Origin: an uncultured Coriobacteriaceae bacterium
Lineage (GTDB): Bacteria; Actinomycetota; Coriobacteriia; Coriobacteriales; Eggerthellaceae
DNA: 64,000 bases
Direction of reading: 5' to 3'
NCBI GenBank assembly: GCA_937937585.1
Contig: CALDCB010000008.1
Coordinates: 186,001-250,000 of the forward strand
Positions 8,931 through 18,700 of this stretch are shown here, one piece after another (the first letter of the stretch is position 1; every line of letters begins with the position of its first letter). The translations under genes and the position numbers were made by a program. The notes beneath the pieces were generated by a model. The model was not told the DNA's origin, made no database searches, and saw only the letters and a program-made list of their open reading frames with translations.

Positions 8931-10019
8931 CTACGCGCCCTGCGCCGCCCGTTCAAGCTGCCACGAGGTGGGCTGACGGTCGAGCAATGCAAGCGCGTTG
9001 TCGTGCAACTGGGCAAGAACCTGCGCCTTAGCTGCGGAAACATCGCCTGAATCAGCGCCTTCGCCCGCCGAAACGCGAGCCTCGGCCAAACAGTCGGCGG
9101 TAAACAGCGTATGGAACGGCTCGCACACCATGCCGCGCATGGGCTCAGGGGTCATGTAGGGCGAATCCGTCTCAGTAAGCAGCAGGTTCTTGGGCGCACG
9201 CACCGCGGCGTCGCGCGTGTAGTCGGCTTTCTTGAACGTAAGCGCTCCACCGAACGCAACATAGCATCCGGCGTTCACCCACGGCTCAAGCGTTTCCCAA
9301 TCAAGATCGAAGCAATGCAGAAGCACACCCGCCTTGGGCAATCCCTCTTCCTGGAGAATCCGAAGCGCCTCGTCATGCGCCTCGCGGATGTGAAGCGCCA
9401 CAGGCAGCCCCGTTTCGTGCGCAAGGCGAAGCTGACGACGGAACACATCGCGCTGAACGTCGCGCGGCGACAGGTCGTAATGGTAATCAAGGCCGATCTC
9501 GCCAATAGCGCACACGCGCGGGTCGGCAAGACGCTCAAGCAGCGCCGCCTCAAGCGCGTCGTCATAATGGCTGGCGTTGTGCGGATGGCAGCCAACCGCC
9601 AAACGCACGCGCGGCGCACGAAGCTCGCTAACGTCGGGGCACGCAGGGGCGAACGCGGCCAAATCATCCCCTTCCGGGAAATGACTTGACGTTGCCTCGC
9701 TGTCACCTGCGGCGATGACATCCTGCGTGTCTTGAATAAGCTGCGGGATGCGCGACGTGGTCTCATTAAGCCAGCCGTCCAACTTGTCGAACGTCGCAGG
9801 CTCGCCACCATGAATGTCGATGATGTTGCACACAAAGTCGATGCCCCACACCGCCGCCCGAGCGAACGCCAACGGCGGGTCGGGCAGCAGGTGAACATGG
9901 GCATGCGTATCGGCTATCGGTCCTTCCACCTTGGACGGAAGGACGAAGCGGAACTTACCGTGCTTGCGCTTCTGACGATACAGCGCGTCGTCGAAGCTGG
10001 GCTGATCGAACTCGTCCAC
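8931..10019 (-). CDS. tatD: TatD family metal-dependent hydrolase
   Basis: A 362-residue TIM-barrel hydrolase with the TatD signatures: a DTHAHVHL metal-binding motif near residue 37, GCHPHNA in the middle, EIGLDYHYD, HIREAHDE and TETDSPY near the C-terminus. These supply the His, Glu and Asp ligands for two divalent metals. TatD enzymes act as 3'-5' DNA/RNA exonucleases. The protein is about 100 residues longer than E. coli TatD, mainly through an N-terminal basic leader and an insert before residue 150. It starts at a GTG at 10019, nine bases after the metG stop, and is co-transcribed with metG. A 192-base gap separates it from the flavoprotein gene. Confidence 0.9.
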   Translation of the reverse strand: MDEFDQPSFDDALYRQKRKHGKFRFVLPSKVEGPIADTHAHVHLLPDPPLAFARAAVWGIDFVCNIIDIHGGEPATFDKLDGWLNETTSRIPQLIQDTQDVIAAGDSEATSSHFPEGDDLAAFAPACPDVSELRAPRVRLAVGCHPHNASHYDDALEAALLERLADPRVCAIGEIGLDYHYDLSPRDVQRDVFRRQLRLAHETGLPVALHIREAHDEALRILQEEGLPKAGVLLHCFDLDWETLEPWVNAGCYVAFGGALTFKKADYTRDAAVRAPKNLLLTETDSPYMTPEPMRGMVCEPFHTLFTADCLAEARVSAGEGADSGDVSAAKAQVLAQLHDNALALLDRQPTSWQLERAAQGA

Positions 10020-10027
10020 GTTCGCGC

Positions 10028-11611
10028 TTACTCGATGCCCAGGTTGATTGCGTCAACGTCAAGGCGCGGGAACAGCGGGTCGCCGATCTCGACGGTGTTG
10101 CCGGCGGGCAGCTGGCCCCACTTGGTTGCAGCCTCGATGTCGGTGATGGCAGCGATGTCGCCCAGGCCCAGACGGCGGAAAACCTCGGCCGAAGTGTTGG
10201 GCATGAACGGAGCCAGGTACAGCGCGATGATGCGGATTGCCTCGAGGGTGTTGTAAATGACCGCGGCAAGCTCGCCGGCGGTTTCCTCGGACTTGGCAAG
10301 GTTCCACGGAGCAGACTCCTCGACGTACAGGTTAGCGCGACCCGCAAGCTTCTGAACTGCGGCAACGGCACCGGTGAAGTCAACGTCGGTCATGCACTTG
10401 TCGTACTCGGCGTACAGATCCTGAGCGATCTCGCTCAGCGGGTTCTGGGCGGCAGACTCGGGAGCCTGGGGCACCTTGAAGTCGTAGTACTTCTTCACCA
10501 TGTTGCACACGCGGCTGACCAGGTTGCCCCACGTGTTGGCAAGGTCGGCGTTGTAAACCTGCGTCATGCGCTCGATGGAGATGTTGCCGTCATGACCGAA
10601 CTGGACGTCGCTCATGAAGTAGTAGCGATATGCGTCGACGCCGTACACGTTGACCAGGTCGGCGGGCATGATGCCGTTGCCCTTGGACTTGGACATCTTC
10701 TCGCCCTTGGTCATAAGGAAACCGTGGCCGAAAACGGTGCTTGCAACGGGCAGACCGGCAGCCATCAGCATGGCGGGCCAGATCACGCAGTGGAAACGGG
10801 TGATGTCCTTGCCCACGAAGTGGTATTGAACGGGCCAACGGCGGTCGAACTCGTCGCCGCGCTCGGGATCGGCGTAGCCAAGGCCGGTGAAGTACGCCAG
10901 CAGCGCATCGGCCCAAACATAGGCAACGTGACCCTCGTCGAAGGTGAAGGGAACGCCCCAATCGAACGTGGAACGGCTGATGGACAGGTCCTGCAGGCCG
11001 CCCTCGACGAACGAGACGATCTCGTTCTTGCGGGTTTCGGGACGAACGAAATCAGGATGCTCGGCGTAGTATTTCAGCAGCGGCTCCTGGAACTCGGACA
11101 GCTTGAAGAACCAGTTCTCCTCGCCAGAGGACATGCGGCGCACGGGACGCTTGCAGTCAGGGCACACGAACTCGCCGTCCTCGTTCTTCAGCAGGTCGGA
11201 TTCGGCGTAATAGGTTTCCTCGTGAACGCAGTACCAACCCTCGTAAGCGCTTTTGTACAGATAGCCGGCGTCGTAAAGCTTCTGCCAGAACTGCTGCACG
11301 GTGCGCGTCTGACGGGAGTCAGTGGTGCGCACGAAGTCGGTGTAGGTGATGTTGAGCAGGTCCCATGCATCGCGGAATGCGGGCTCCATCGAATCGCACC
11401 ACTCCTGCGGGGTCATGCCGTGAGCCTCGGCGGTTTCGGCGACCTTCTGGCCGTGCTCGTCCATTCCGGTGACCAGGGCGACGTCGTAACCGTTCATGCG
11501 CTGATAGCGCGCGACGGTATCGGCGGCCACCGTGGTGTAGGCGGTTCCCAGATGCGGGGCCGCGTTCACGTAGTAGATGGGCGTGGTGATCGAGTACATT
11601 CCCTTAGACAT
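10028..11611 (-). CDS. metG: Methionyl-tRNA synthetase
   Basis: This class I synthetase charges tRNA-Met. The ATG at 11611 follows AAGGAG with 8-base spacing and gives 527 residues; the open frame extends 30 codons upstream but those residues are not family-like. The HIGH-type signature appears as APHLGTAYTT near residue 17 and the KMSKS loop as GEKMSKSKGN near residue 305. A zinc-knuckle region with CVHEE and CPDC lies between them. The C-terminal dimerisation and tRNA-binding domain found in many MetG proteins is absent, so this is the short form. It is followed directly by tatD. Confidence 0.96.
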   Translation of the reverse strand: MSKGMYSITTPIYYVNAAPHLGTAYTTVAADTVARYQRMNGYDVALVTGMDEHGQKVAETAEAHGMTPQEWCDSMEPAFRDAWDLLNITYTDFVRTTDSRQTRTVQQFWQKLYDAGYLYKSAYEGWYCVHEETYYAESDLLKNEDGEFVCPDCKRPVRRMSSGEENWFFKLSEFQEPLLKYYAEHPDFVRPETRKNEIVSFVEGGLQDLSISRSTFDWGVPFTFDEGHVAYVWADALLAYFTGLGYADPERGDEFDRRWPVQYHFVGKDITRFHCVIWPAMLMAAGLPVASTVFGHGFLMTKGEKMSKSKGNGIMPADLVNVYGVDAYRYYFMSDVQFGHDGNISIERMTQVYNADLANTWGNLVSRVCNMVKKYYDFKVPQAPESAAQNPLSEIAQDLYAEYDKCMTDVDFTGAVAAVQKLAGRANLYVEESAPWNLAKSEETAGELAAVIYNTLEAIRIIALYLAPFMPNTSAEVFRRLGLGDIAAITDIEAATKWGQLPAGNTVEIGDPLFPRLDVDAINLGIE

Positions 11612-11705
11612 GCGATTCGCTCCTTCTTTCGCCGCGACGCTTGCGAATGATGCAAGGGCGGCACGTATATACGCAGGCGCCGAGGTTTGATCGGTCGCCA
11701 TGCAC

Positions 11706-11738
11706 GAAAACAGGCGCCGTGCACGAATGCACAGCGCC
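11706..11738 (-). terminator. Intrinsic terminator after the coiled-coil gene
   Basis: Arms at 11713-11723 and 11728-11738 form an 11-bp GC-rich stem closed by a TTCG tetraloop on the minus strand and followed by TGTTTTCG. It ends the transcript of 11793-12917 just before metG. Confidence 0.8.
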
Positions 11739-11792
11739 CGTCATTTTATCACCTGATGGAGCGGTTACCCACGCCAACCAAGAGCGAGCATG

Positions 11793-12917
11793 CTAAATGC
11801 TGTTCATCTGCGCAAGGCAGGTGCTGTACCAATGGTCTGCGTTAGGCGGGCAGTACTTCTGGGCGGCGGCGTACGTAAGCGTGTAGCCGTAGCCGCGGGC
11901 CAGGCCCGCAACGTGCGCGTTGATGGCCTCTTCCCACGAGTCCCAGCTAACCGAACCCCAACCCCAGGCGTTGTGCGAGACGAAACAGTACGCGCCTTTG
12001 GTGCTTTCAACGCACGAGATGGCGGGCGACCAGCGCGGGTCGACGCCGTAAGTCCAGGCAGCGCGCGCAAACGTCTCGCCATAGCCCGAAAGGGGCGAAC
12101 CAGCCAGATAGTTGTTGATGCGCGCAGTCCACTGGGAGACGAAGGCATCCTCGTCGGAAGACCAATCGGCGGTGTCGGTCGAAGCCGCAGGAGGCTCGGC
12201 GGCGCTGCCCGAAGAAGAACCCGCGTCCGATTCGGAATCGGAAGAGGCAGGTGAATCAGCAGACTCAGCCTTAGCAGCCTGCGCAGCTTTGGCGGCCTGG
12301 GCTTCCTCGGCCTGGCGCGTGGCTTCCTCAACAGCCCGACGCTGCGCCTCGATGCGGGCGTTTTGAGCCTGCTGGAGGGCTGCCTGCGCGGCTTCCGCCT
12401 GATCAGCAGCTTCCTGCTTGCTGGCATTCAACTGATCTTGAGCCTGCAGAAGCTGATCTTGCATGCTGGAAAGCGACTCGATCTGTTCGAGGTTCGAGCG
12501 CGTGACAGCGTTGAAATAGTCGACACGCGTGATGAAATCGCCCAAGCTTTCGGAGGACAGGATAAGGTCCAGAATGGAAGCCGTGTCCTGCTGCGCCTTG
12601 TACAAATCGACGCACGCGGAGCTTGCGCGCTCCTTTTGCAGAGGGATTTTCTCTTCAAGCTCGGCAATGGCTTGCGCGTTCTCGTCGATCTGCTTCTGAA
12701 GCTCGTCAACGCGGGCCATGCCGTCGTTATACGCGGTTGCGCTGTTCTCGATTTGCTGCTGGAACTCGTCGGGCTGAGGGTCGGTGTCGATGTCCTCGGC
12801 CAAAGCCGCGGGGAGCGACCACGCGCCTGTCAGCACAAGCAACATCGAAAGAAACGCCGCGACAAGTGCGCGCGAGCGGCCTTGTATGCCCAGCTTCGTT
12901 TGTTTGGTAATCGGCAT
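11793..12917 (-). CDS. Secreted coiled-coil protein with lysozyme-like C-terminal domain
   Basis: A 374-residue exported protein. Residues 1-41 are a long signal peptide with a basic start and an ALA cleavage site. Residues 50-220 form a charged coiled coil of the PcsB/CwlO N-terminal type, rich in Gln, Glu and Ala. A Ser/Ala/Pro linker follows to about residue 255. The last 115 residues contain a SCVESTKG segment and NAWGWGS, reminiscent of transglycosylase or glucosaminidase-like domains with Glu as catalytic acid. This suggests a peptidoglycan hydrolase or its activator at the cell wall. A TATAAT box on the minus strand (12944-12949) is a likely -10 element. Confidence 0.78.
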   Translation of the reverse strand: MPITKQTKLGIQGRSRALVAAFLSMLLVLTGAWSLPAALAEDIDTDPQPDEFQQQIENSATAYNDGMARVDELQKQIDENAQAIAELEEKIPLQKERASSACVDLYKAQQDTASILDLILSSESLGDFITRVDYFNAVTRSNLEQIESLSSMQDQLLQAQDQLNASKQEAADQAEAAQAALQQAQNARIEAQRRAVEEATRQAEEAQAAKAAQAAKAESADSPASSDSESDAGSSSGSAAEPPAASTDTADWSSDEDAFVSQWTARINNYLAGSPLSGYGETFARAAWTYGVDPRWSPAISCVESTKGAYCFVSHNAWGWGSVSWDSWEEAINAHVAGLARGYGYTLTYAAAQKYCPPNADHWYSTCLAQMNSI

Positions 12918-13117
12918 ATCAATCCTTGTCGTTGGATACTCCGATTATAAAAGAGGGGGCTTCCACACAGGCTGTTCCCACCAAATGGGCACACGGCAGC
13001 GAATGAGGGGGGGCGCTAAGGCGCGCAGGCGGCTCGCATGTTTCTCGCACGAGGGCACCGCCTACTCGTGATGCGCCCTCTACACGGCAATTTTTTCTTC
13101 CATCTTGCAATTTATAT

Positions 13118-13168
13118 TTGACATTATAATAACAATGCAATATATTTCTGTCACGTTGCAACAGATAT
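13118..13168 (+). promoter_or_regulatory. Promoter and possible operator of the XRE gene
   Basis: TTGACA (13118-13123) and TATATT (13141-13146) are exactly 17 bases apart in an AT-rich stretch that contrasts with the surrounding GC-rich DNA. An interrupted inverted repeat with CTGT and ACAG cores flanked by ATAT spans 13142-13168 over the -10 box and start site, a plausible autoregulatory site for the XRE protein. Two TTGCAA words also occur nearby. Confidence 0.65.
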
Positions 13169-13192
13169 CCGTCTATTCACGAAAGGAATCTC

Positions 13193-13402
13193 ATGCCTGG
13201 AGAAAAGAATCTTCGCATGAAGGCGGCACGCGCGGCGGCCGGCCTTTCGCAAACCGACCTTGCCGAAGCCGTAGGCGTCACGCGACAGACCATCGGGCTT
13301 ATCGAAGCAGGCGGCTACAACCCCACGCTCAACTTATGCGTGGCAATTTGCAAAACCCTGCACGTCACCTTGAACGACCTGTTCTGGGATGGCGAAAACT
13401 AA
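13193..13402 (+). CDS. XRE-family transcriptional regulator (small)
   Basis: A 69-residue protein that is essentially a single helix-turn-helix domain: AAGLSQTDLAEAVGVTRQTIGLIEAG, a second helix of the P.L.L...I...L type and an LNDLFW end. It matches the YozG/HipB-like small Cro/CI regulators. The ATG is preceded by GAAAGGAATCTC. It is followed after 47 bases by a membrane-protein gene on the same strand. Such two-gene units are common in Firmicutes and actinobacteria, with the regulator probably controlling the membrane protein and itself. The signal sensed is unknown. Confidence 0.85.
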   Translation: MPGEKNLRMKAARAAAGLSQTDLAEAVGVTRQTIGLIEAGGYNPTLNLCVAICKTLHVTLNDLFWDGEN

Positions 13403-13449
13403 GCGAGCCTCCTTCGCTCAATCCAACCTACTCTCATTAGGAGCGAATC

Positions 13450-14022
13450 ATGAAATTACAGAATACGAAGCTCGCACAGAAATGGCGTGAATACGCAGGC
13501 CCGAAAGACGAACGCCTGGAAGCCGAGAATGCCAAGATCTACAAGTTCGGATTCATGCTGCTCTCGTTCGGAATGATGGTGCTGCTGGTCTACCAAATCA
13601 TGGCTCAGCAAGTTGCTTGGGTGCACAACGGCGCCGACGGCGCGTTCAATCTCTTCGCAAACCCCGTCGATGCCGTCATGTACGCGTGGCTGTTCGTCGT
13701 GATGCTGATATGTTCTGTGCAGCAAACGCGAAAGGGTTACGTCGACACCAATCGCTTCGGCCAGACCGACCACCTGCCCACAGGCTATTTCTTGCTTATC
13801 GCCGGCATCACCGGCGTCGCAAGCGCACTTGCCATTGCCGCCATGCGCTGCATCGCCGAAGCGCAAATCGTTCCGCTCGAAAACGTCTTTTGGGTGGCGA
13901 ATCTGGCAACGGGCGCGGTGTTCGGCGTCGTGATCTTCATCGCCGTGTTCGGTGCGCTGGCCTTGGCGTTCTTCGAAGCGAAGCAGCGCCGTGCGAAGAT
14001 CGAAGCCGAACTGGACGACTAG
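13450..14022 (+). CDS. Four-helix membrane protein paired with the XRE regulator
   Basis: A 190-residue protein with four predicted membrane helices (about residues 34-52, 72-92, 112-132 and 145-170), a charged N-terminus containing the DERLEAENAKIYK stretch, and a charged C-terminal helix. The DER...KIYK start followed by helices resembles DUF6773/DUF3796-type membrane proteins that typically follow an XRE gene. No catalytic residues are apparent. TTAGGAGCG precedes the ATG. Function unknown; the arrangement suggests a regulated envelope-stress or modulator function, but that is inference. Confidence 0.7.
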   Translation: MKLQNTKLAQKWREYAGPKDERLEAENAKIYKFGFMLLSFGMMVLLVYQIMAQQVAWVHNGADGAFNLFANPVDAVMYAWLFVVMLICSVQQTRKGYVDTNRFGQTDHLPTGYFLLIAGITGVASALAIAAMRCIAEAQIVPLENVFWVANLATGAVFGVVIFIAVFGALALAFFEAKQRRAKIEAELDD

Positions 14023-14097
14023 CTCTAAACACAGGCGGCTTTGCGGCTAGACCTTGGCACCGAAAGAGCTAAAGAGCAGCGCCCGCCGCCCCTCGTA

Positions 14098-14679
14098 CTA
14101 CGAGCAAAGCTTCTTACGGGCTGCGCGCCAATTAGGAAGATGCTGGTCAAGCAGGGCATAGAACGACGAACCGTGCCCTGAAACCAAAAGATGGCACAGC
14201 TCATGCACCACCACGTATTCAAGGCATTCCGACGGGTACAACGCCAAACGCACGTTGATGCAAATGCGGCCCGTCGCGGGCTGACAGCTTCCCCATCGGG
14301 TTTTCATGTTGCGATACGCAAGCTTGCCGGCTTTCACCCCAAGCACCGGCTCCCATTTCGCGATAAGCGCCGGCACGTGCGTCTGAACTTGGGCGCGCCA
14401 CCGCGCAACCTCCTCAGGGGTCGCGCTCTCGGCCTTAGCCGCTACCGATTCGCGCGCAGTCACCGCATGACGCTCGATCCAGTCGCGACGATCGCGCACG
14501 ATGGCCTGTATGTTTGAAACGGGCTCGCGCAACGGCACGGAAAGCTCCGCATGCCCGTCGGGGACTTTCACGCGCAGCGTGATGTTCTTCACGTTCTTGC
14601 GACGCACCAGCACGCGCAAGCCGTCAACCTCGATCCATTCAGGTTCGACCGCCGGCGCTTTCGACCGCTTCCCTGCCAA
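14098..14679 (-). CDS. YgjP-like metallopeptidase (DUF45/M48 type)
   Basis: A 193-residue protein with the YgjP/WLM-type zinc-protease pattern: K.RWGSC upstream, then the HELCH zinc motif near residue 159 and a third ligand in GHGSSF near 170. The N-terminal half has the LRV.VP...L.VPLRE strands of the family. Translation starts at TTG 14679, immediately after the rsmI stop, with GGAG nine bases upstream, so it is coupled to rsmI. Its substrate is unknown; relatives are linked to DNA-protein crosslink repair and nuclease-associated loci. Confidence 0.82.
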   Translation of the reverse strand: MAGKRSKAPAVEPEWIEVDGLRVLVRRKNVKNITLRVKVPDGHAELSVPLREPVSNIQAIVRDRRDWIERHAVTARESVAAKAESATPEEVARWRAQVQTHVPALIAKWEPVLGVKAGKLAYRNMKTRWGSCQPATGRICINVRLALYPSECLEYVVVHELCHLLVSGHGSSFYALLDQHLPNWRAARKKLCS

Positions 14680-15759
14680 TTAAGATCGCTCCGCTTTAAC
14701 GGCAGCGACAGCATCAAGAGCCAGGCGGTAAGCCTCGTTTTTAGGAATGCCGAACTCTGCGACCAAAGTTTTCGTGATCTGCTTGCCCTTCTCGCCCGCT
14801 GCAGCAAGCTCTGCCGCGCGGTCTTCCGCCTGCGCGGCGGCATTCGAAGCAGCCTGCGCACCCTCTTCGGCACTGGGTCCGTCAATGACAATGACTATCT
14901 CGCCCTTCACGCGACCCTCCTGGGCGCGCTTGGCAAACTCCTGCGCAACTGCCGGGGCATCGTCACGGTAAACCTCTTCGTGCAGCTTGGTAAGCTCGCG
15001 GCACACCGTGACCTTGCGCAACGGGAAAACAGAGGCGATGACGCTCAGCGCATCGGCCAGCCTGTTGGGGCTTTCGTAGAAGATAAGCGCGGCCTGCAAA
15101 TCGCGCAGGTTTTCAAGCGCTTCGCGACGCTGGGCGTCCTTACGCGGGAAGAAACCAACGAACATGAACGAGGTGTCGGTGCACCCGCTTGCCACGTACG
15201 CGGTGGCGAAAGCCGTGGGACCAGGAAGAACGTCAACCTCGCAGCCAAGCTCACGCGTCGCCGAAACAAGGCGCATGCCCGGGTCGGAAACACCCGGCAT
15301 GCCGGCATCGGAACAGTAAGCGATGCGCTCACCTGCGGCGATGCGCTGCGCTACCGCGTCGGCGCGCTTGCCAATGGTGTTCTCGTCCAAGCGCTCAAGG
15401 CGCTTCTCGATGCCAAGCGCGGCAAGAAGCTTGCCCGTGACGCGCGTGTCCTCGGCGCATACGACGTCGGCATCGCGCAGAGCCTCAAGCGTGCGCAACG
15501 TGATGTCGCCCAAGTTGCCAATAGGCGTGGGGCACACGTACAGCCTGCCCTCGCGGTCGCCACGCGCATGTTCACTGGCGGCATTCTCACAAGCGGCATT
15601 CTCGCAAGCGGCCTGAACGACGGCAGCATCCTCGCTAACGGCCTGGTCAGCAGCCGCGTCCTCGTAGTCGCGCACGTCCGCCGCGCCATCAACGAAGGTG
15701 CCGCCAAACACGGCGGCACCCTTCGCGTTCTCTTCGTTTTCAATCCGGGAAGAGGTCAT
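14680..15759 (-). CDS. rsmI: 16S rRNA 2'-O-ribose methyltransferase RsmI with long N-terminal extension
   Basis: RsmI methylates the ribose of C1402 in 16S rRNA. The tetrapyrrole-methylase fold starts near residue 73 with LYVCPTPIGNLGDITLRTLE and continues with AEDTR, SDAGMPG.SDPG and FYESP.R, all RsmI signatures. The first 70 residues are an acidic, Ala-rich extension absent from ordinary RsmI, with a repeated ACENA unit encoded by imperfect 15-bp tandem repeats (15585-15615). The ATG at 15759 directly abuts the stop of the upstream activase gene; a later start could remove part of the extension, but no good one is seen. The gene is followed without a gap by the ygjP-like gene. Confidence 0.92.
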   Translation of the reverse strand: MTSSRIENEENAKGAAVFGGTFVDGAADVRDYEDAAADQAVSEDAAVVQAACENAACENAASEHARGDREGRLYVCPTPIGNLGDITLRTLEALRDADVVCAEDTRVTGKLLAALGIEKRLERLDENTIGKRADAVAQRIAAGERIAYCSDAGMPGVSDPGMRLVSATRELGCEVDVLPGPTAFATAYVASGCTDTSFMFVGFFPRKDAQRREALENLRDLQAALIFYESPNRLADALSVIASVFPLRKVTVCRELTKLHEEVYRDDAPAVAQEFAKRAQEGRVKGEIVIVIDGPSAEEGAQAASNAAAQAEDRAAELAAAGEKGKQITKTLVAEFGIPKNEAYRLALDAVAAVKAERS

Positions 15760-18700
15760 TTACTTCTCAACCTTTTCGGTTTCAACATCAAGCTCGAAAT
15801 CGCCCATATCCTGCTGGACCGCATGCGGGCTGGCAGCATCCAGACGCGCGTCGCGCTGGCCTTTTGCCTCGGCCTCCTTCTCGGCCAAGTTTGCCTTGGC
15901 AACCGAGATCATCAGCTTAATGCGGTTAAGCTGGTTGACCTCTGACGAGCCAGGGTCGTAGTCGACAGCCACGATGTTAGCCGTGGGATAGCGGCGGCGG
16001 ATCTCCTTGATGACGGCCCTGCCAACCACGTGGTTGGGCAGGCACGCGAACGGCTGAGCGCACACGACGTTCGGAGCGCCATGACGCACCAGCTCAACCA
16101 TCTCGGCGGTAAGCAGCCATCCCTCGCCCATGGAGTTGCACAAGCTCAGGATTTCCTCGCCGTAACCGGCCAGCGTGAAGATGTCGGTTGGGGCCTCGAA
16201 GCGCGTGGACTTCTCCATGGCGTCGATGACCGGCTTGCGCATGGTCTTCAGCAGGCCGAGGATCATCTTCGCACCGAACGCGCCCTTGGACGAGCGGCCC
16301 AGCGGGTCCTTCTGGAAAATGCGGCCCGCAATGCCGAACAGGAAGAACTCGATCAAACCGGGAACGACAGCCTCGCAACCCTCGGCCTCGATGACGTCGA
16401 CAACCTGGTTGTTCGCCGTGGGATGGAACTTAACCAAGATCTCGCCGACGACGCCGACACGCGGCTTGGTGCCCTCGCCCTGAAGCGGCAAGGTATCGAA
16501 GTCCTCGACGATCTTCTGAACGGTCTTTGCGAAAACACCCTGCTTCACGCCGCTGTACAGCTGCTGCTTGCAGGTTGCCATCCAGTAATCGAACAGGCGC
16601 TGAGCACTGCCGGGCTCGACCTCGTAGGGGCGCGTGCGATACAGCGCGGTCATAAGAAGGTCGCCGTACGAGAACGCGTAAATAGCCTGCTTGAGCATGG
16701 GCAACGTAACCTTGAAGCCCGAGTTGCTCTCGTCCAAGCCGCCCTGCAAGGCCAGCGAGATAACGGGAATGTACTCGAGGTTCGCGGCCTTCAAAGCCTT
16801 GCGGATCAGCGAGATGTAGTTGGTGGCACGGCAACCGCCGCCCGTCTGCGTGATGATGACGGCCAACTTGTGCGTGTCGTAGCGACCGCTGGTGACCGCC
16901 TCCATGATCTGGCCGGTAACCAGAATGGACGGATAGCAGATGTCATTGTTGACGTACTTCAGGCCGGCATCGACCGCACCATGGTCAACCGACGGCAGAA
17001 GCTCCATGTTGTAGCCGTTAGCCTTGAACACGGGCGCCAGCAACTCGAAGTGGTACGGAGCCATCTGCGGGGCAAGGATGGTGTAGCCCGCATCCTTCAT
17101 TTCCTTGGTGAACTCGGCGCGCGGGAACTGGGTGGACTCGGCGTCGCGATTCACGTCCTCAAGGTCGGCCGCAACCTTCTTCAGGGCCTTCACCTCGGAC
17201 TCGGCAGCGCCGGCCGCACGCATCTTGCTGGCGATCTCGGCGGCAGCAGTGGCGACATCGGCACCGTCCGATGCCTCGCGGCGCGCCTCGAACTTGGCAA
17301 CAAGTTCTTCGGCCTGCGCGGCAGGACAGCCGGTGTTGGCCTCAAGGATCGCCTCGGCTTCCTTCTCTTGCTGGTCGCGAAGCGCAGCAAGCAGGCTGCG
17401 CACGCGAATACGGGCGGCGCCCAGGTTGGAAACCTCGTCGATCTTCAGGACAGTGTAGATCTTGCCCGAAGCCTCAAGGATCTCCTGCACCTGGTCGGTG
17501 GTCAGGGCATCAAGGCCGCAGCCGAAGCTGTTCAGCTGGATAAGGTCGAGGTCGCGGCGCTGCGTGGCCACCTTGGCGGCGGCGTACAGGCGCGTATGGA
17601 ACATCCACTGGTCAACCAGGCGAATGGGGCGCTCGAGCGTGCCCAGGTGAGCGATGGAATCCTCGGTGAGCACAGCCAAGCCGAAGCTGGTAAGCAGCTC
17701 GGGGATGGCGTGGTTGATCTCGGGGTCGTTGTGATAGGGGCGGCCGGCCAACACGATGCCGTGCGTGTTGGTTTTCTCCATCCACTCAAGCGTTTCCTCG
17801 CCCTTGGCGCGGATGTCGGCCTTGAAGCGCGCGTCCTCTTCCCATGCGGCGTCGACGGCGGCGTCGATCTCGCGCTTGGTAGGCAGGCTGCCATGCTTGC
17901 CAACAACGTTGCCGAAATTCTCGCACAACTCGACGAACAGGCGCTTCTTCAGATGATCGCGCTTGTCGTAGGGCAGCCACGGCGACAAAAAGGCCACGTC
18001 GGATGTGCGCAGCTCGTCGATGTTCAGGCGCAGCGCCTCGGGGTAGCTTGCAACAATAGGGCAGTTGAAATGGTTGCCGGCGCCTTCGTCCTCTTGACGC
18101 TCCCATTTGCTGCAGGGCATCCAGATGAAATCGGGGTGCTTGGCCAGCAGATTCATAACGTGACCGTGCGACATCTTGGCCGGGTAGCACACGCTTTCGG
18201 AAGGCATGGACTCGATGCCCGCCTCAAACACCTTCTTGGTGGACTGGTCGGACAGAACAACCCTGAAGCCCAGCTTGGTGAAGAAGGTAAACCAGAACGG
18301 ATAGTTCTCGTACATGTTCAGGGCGCGGGGCATGCCAACCGTGCCGCGCGTGGCCTGCTCGGGCTCGAGAGGCGTGTAGTAGTCGAACAAGCGCTCGGAC
18401 TTGTACTTGAACAAGTTCGGGACCTCATTCTTCTTGTCCAGCGTATTACCAGCACCGCGCTCGCAGCGGTTGCCGGTGATGAAGCGGCGATGACGGCCGG
18501 TTTCCTCGTCCACGCCGAAGTCGTTAACGGTAAGCAGGCAGCTGTTCGAGCAGCCCTTACAGCGCGTGGTGCGATGCGTGGGATTAAGCGCAGCAAGCTC
18601 GTCAACGGAAAGAAGCGTGGAAGAAACAGCCGGAGCCGATTCGCCGCGGGCCGCGTACTCACGAGCGTTGCGGGTGACGGACTCGTGGAAACGGTCGCGC

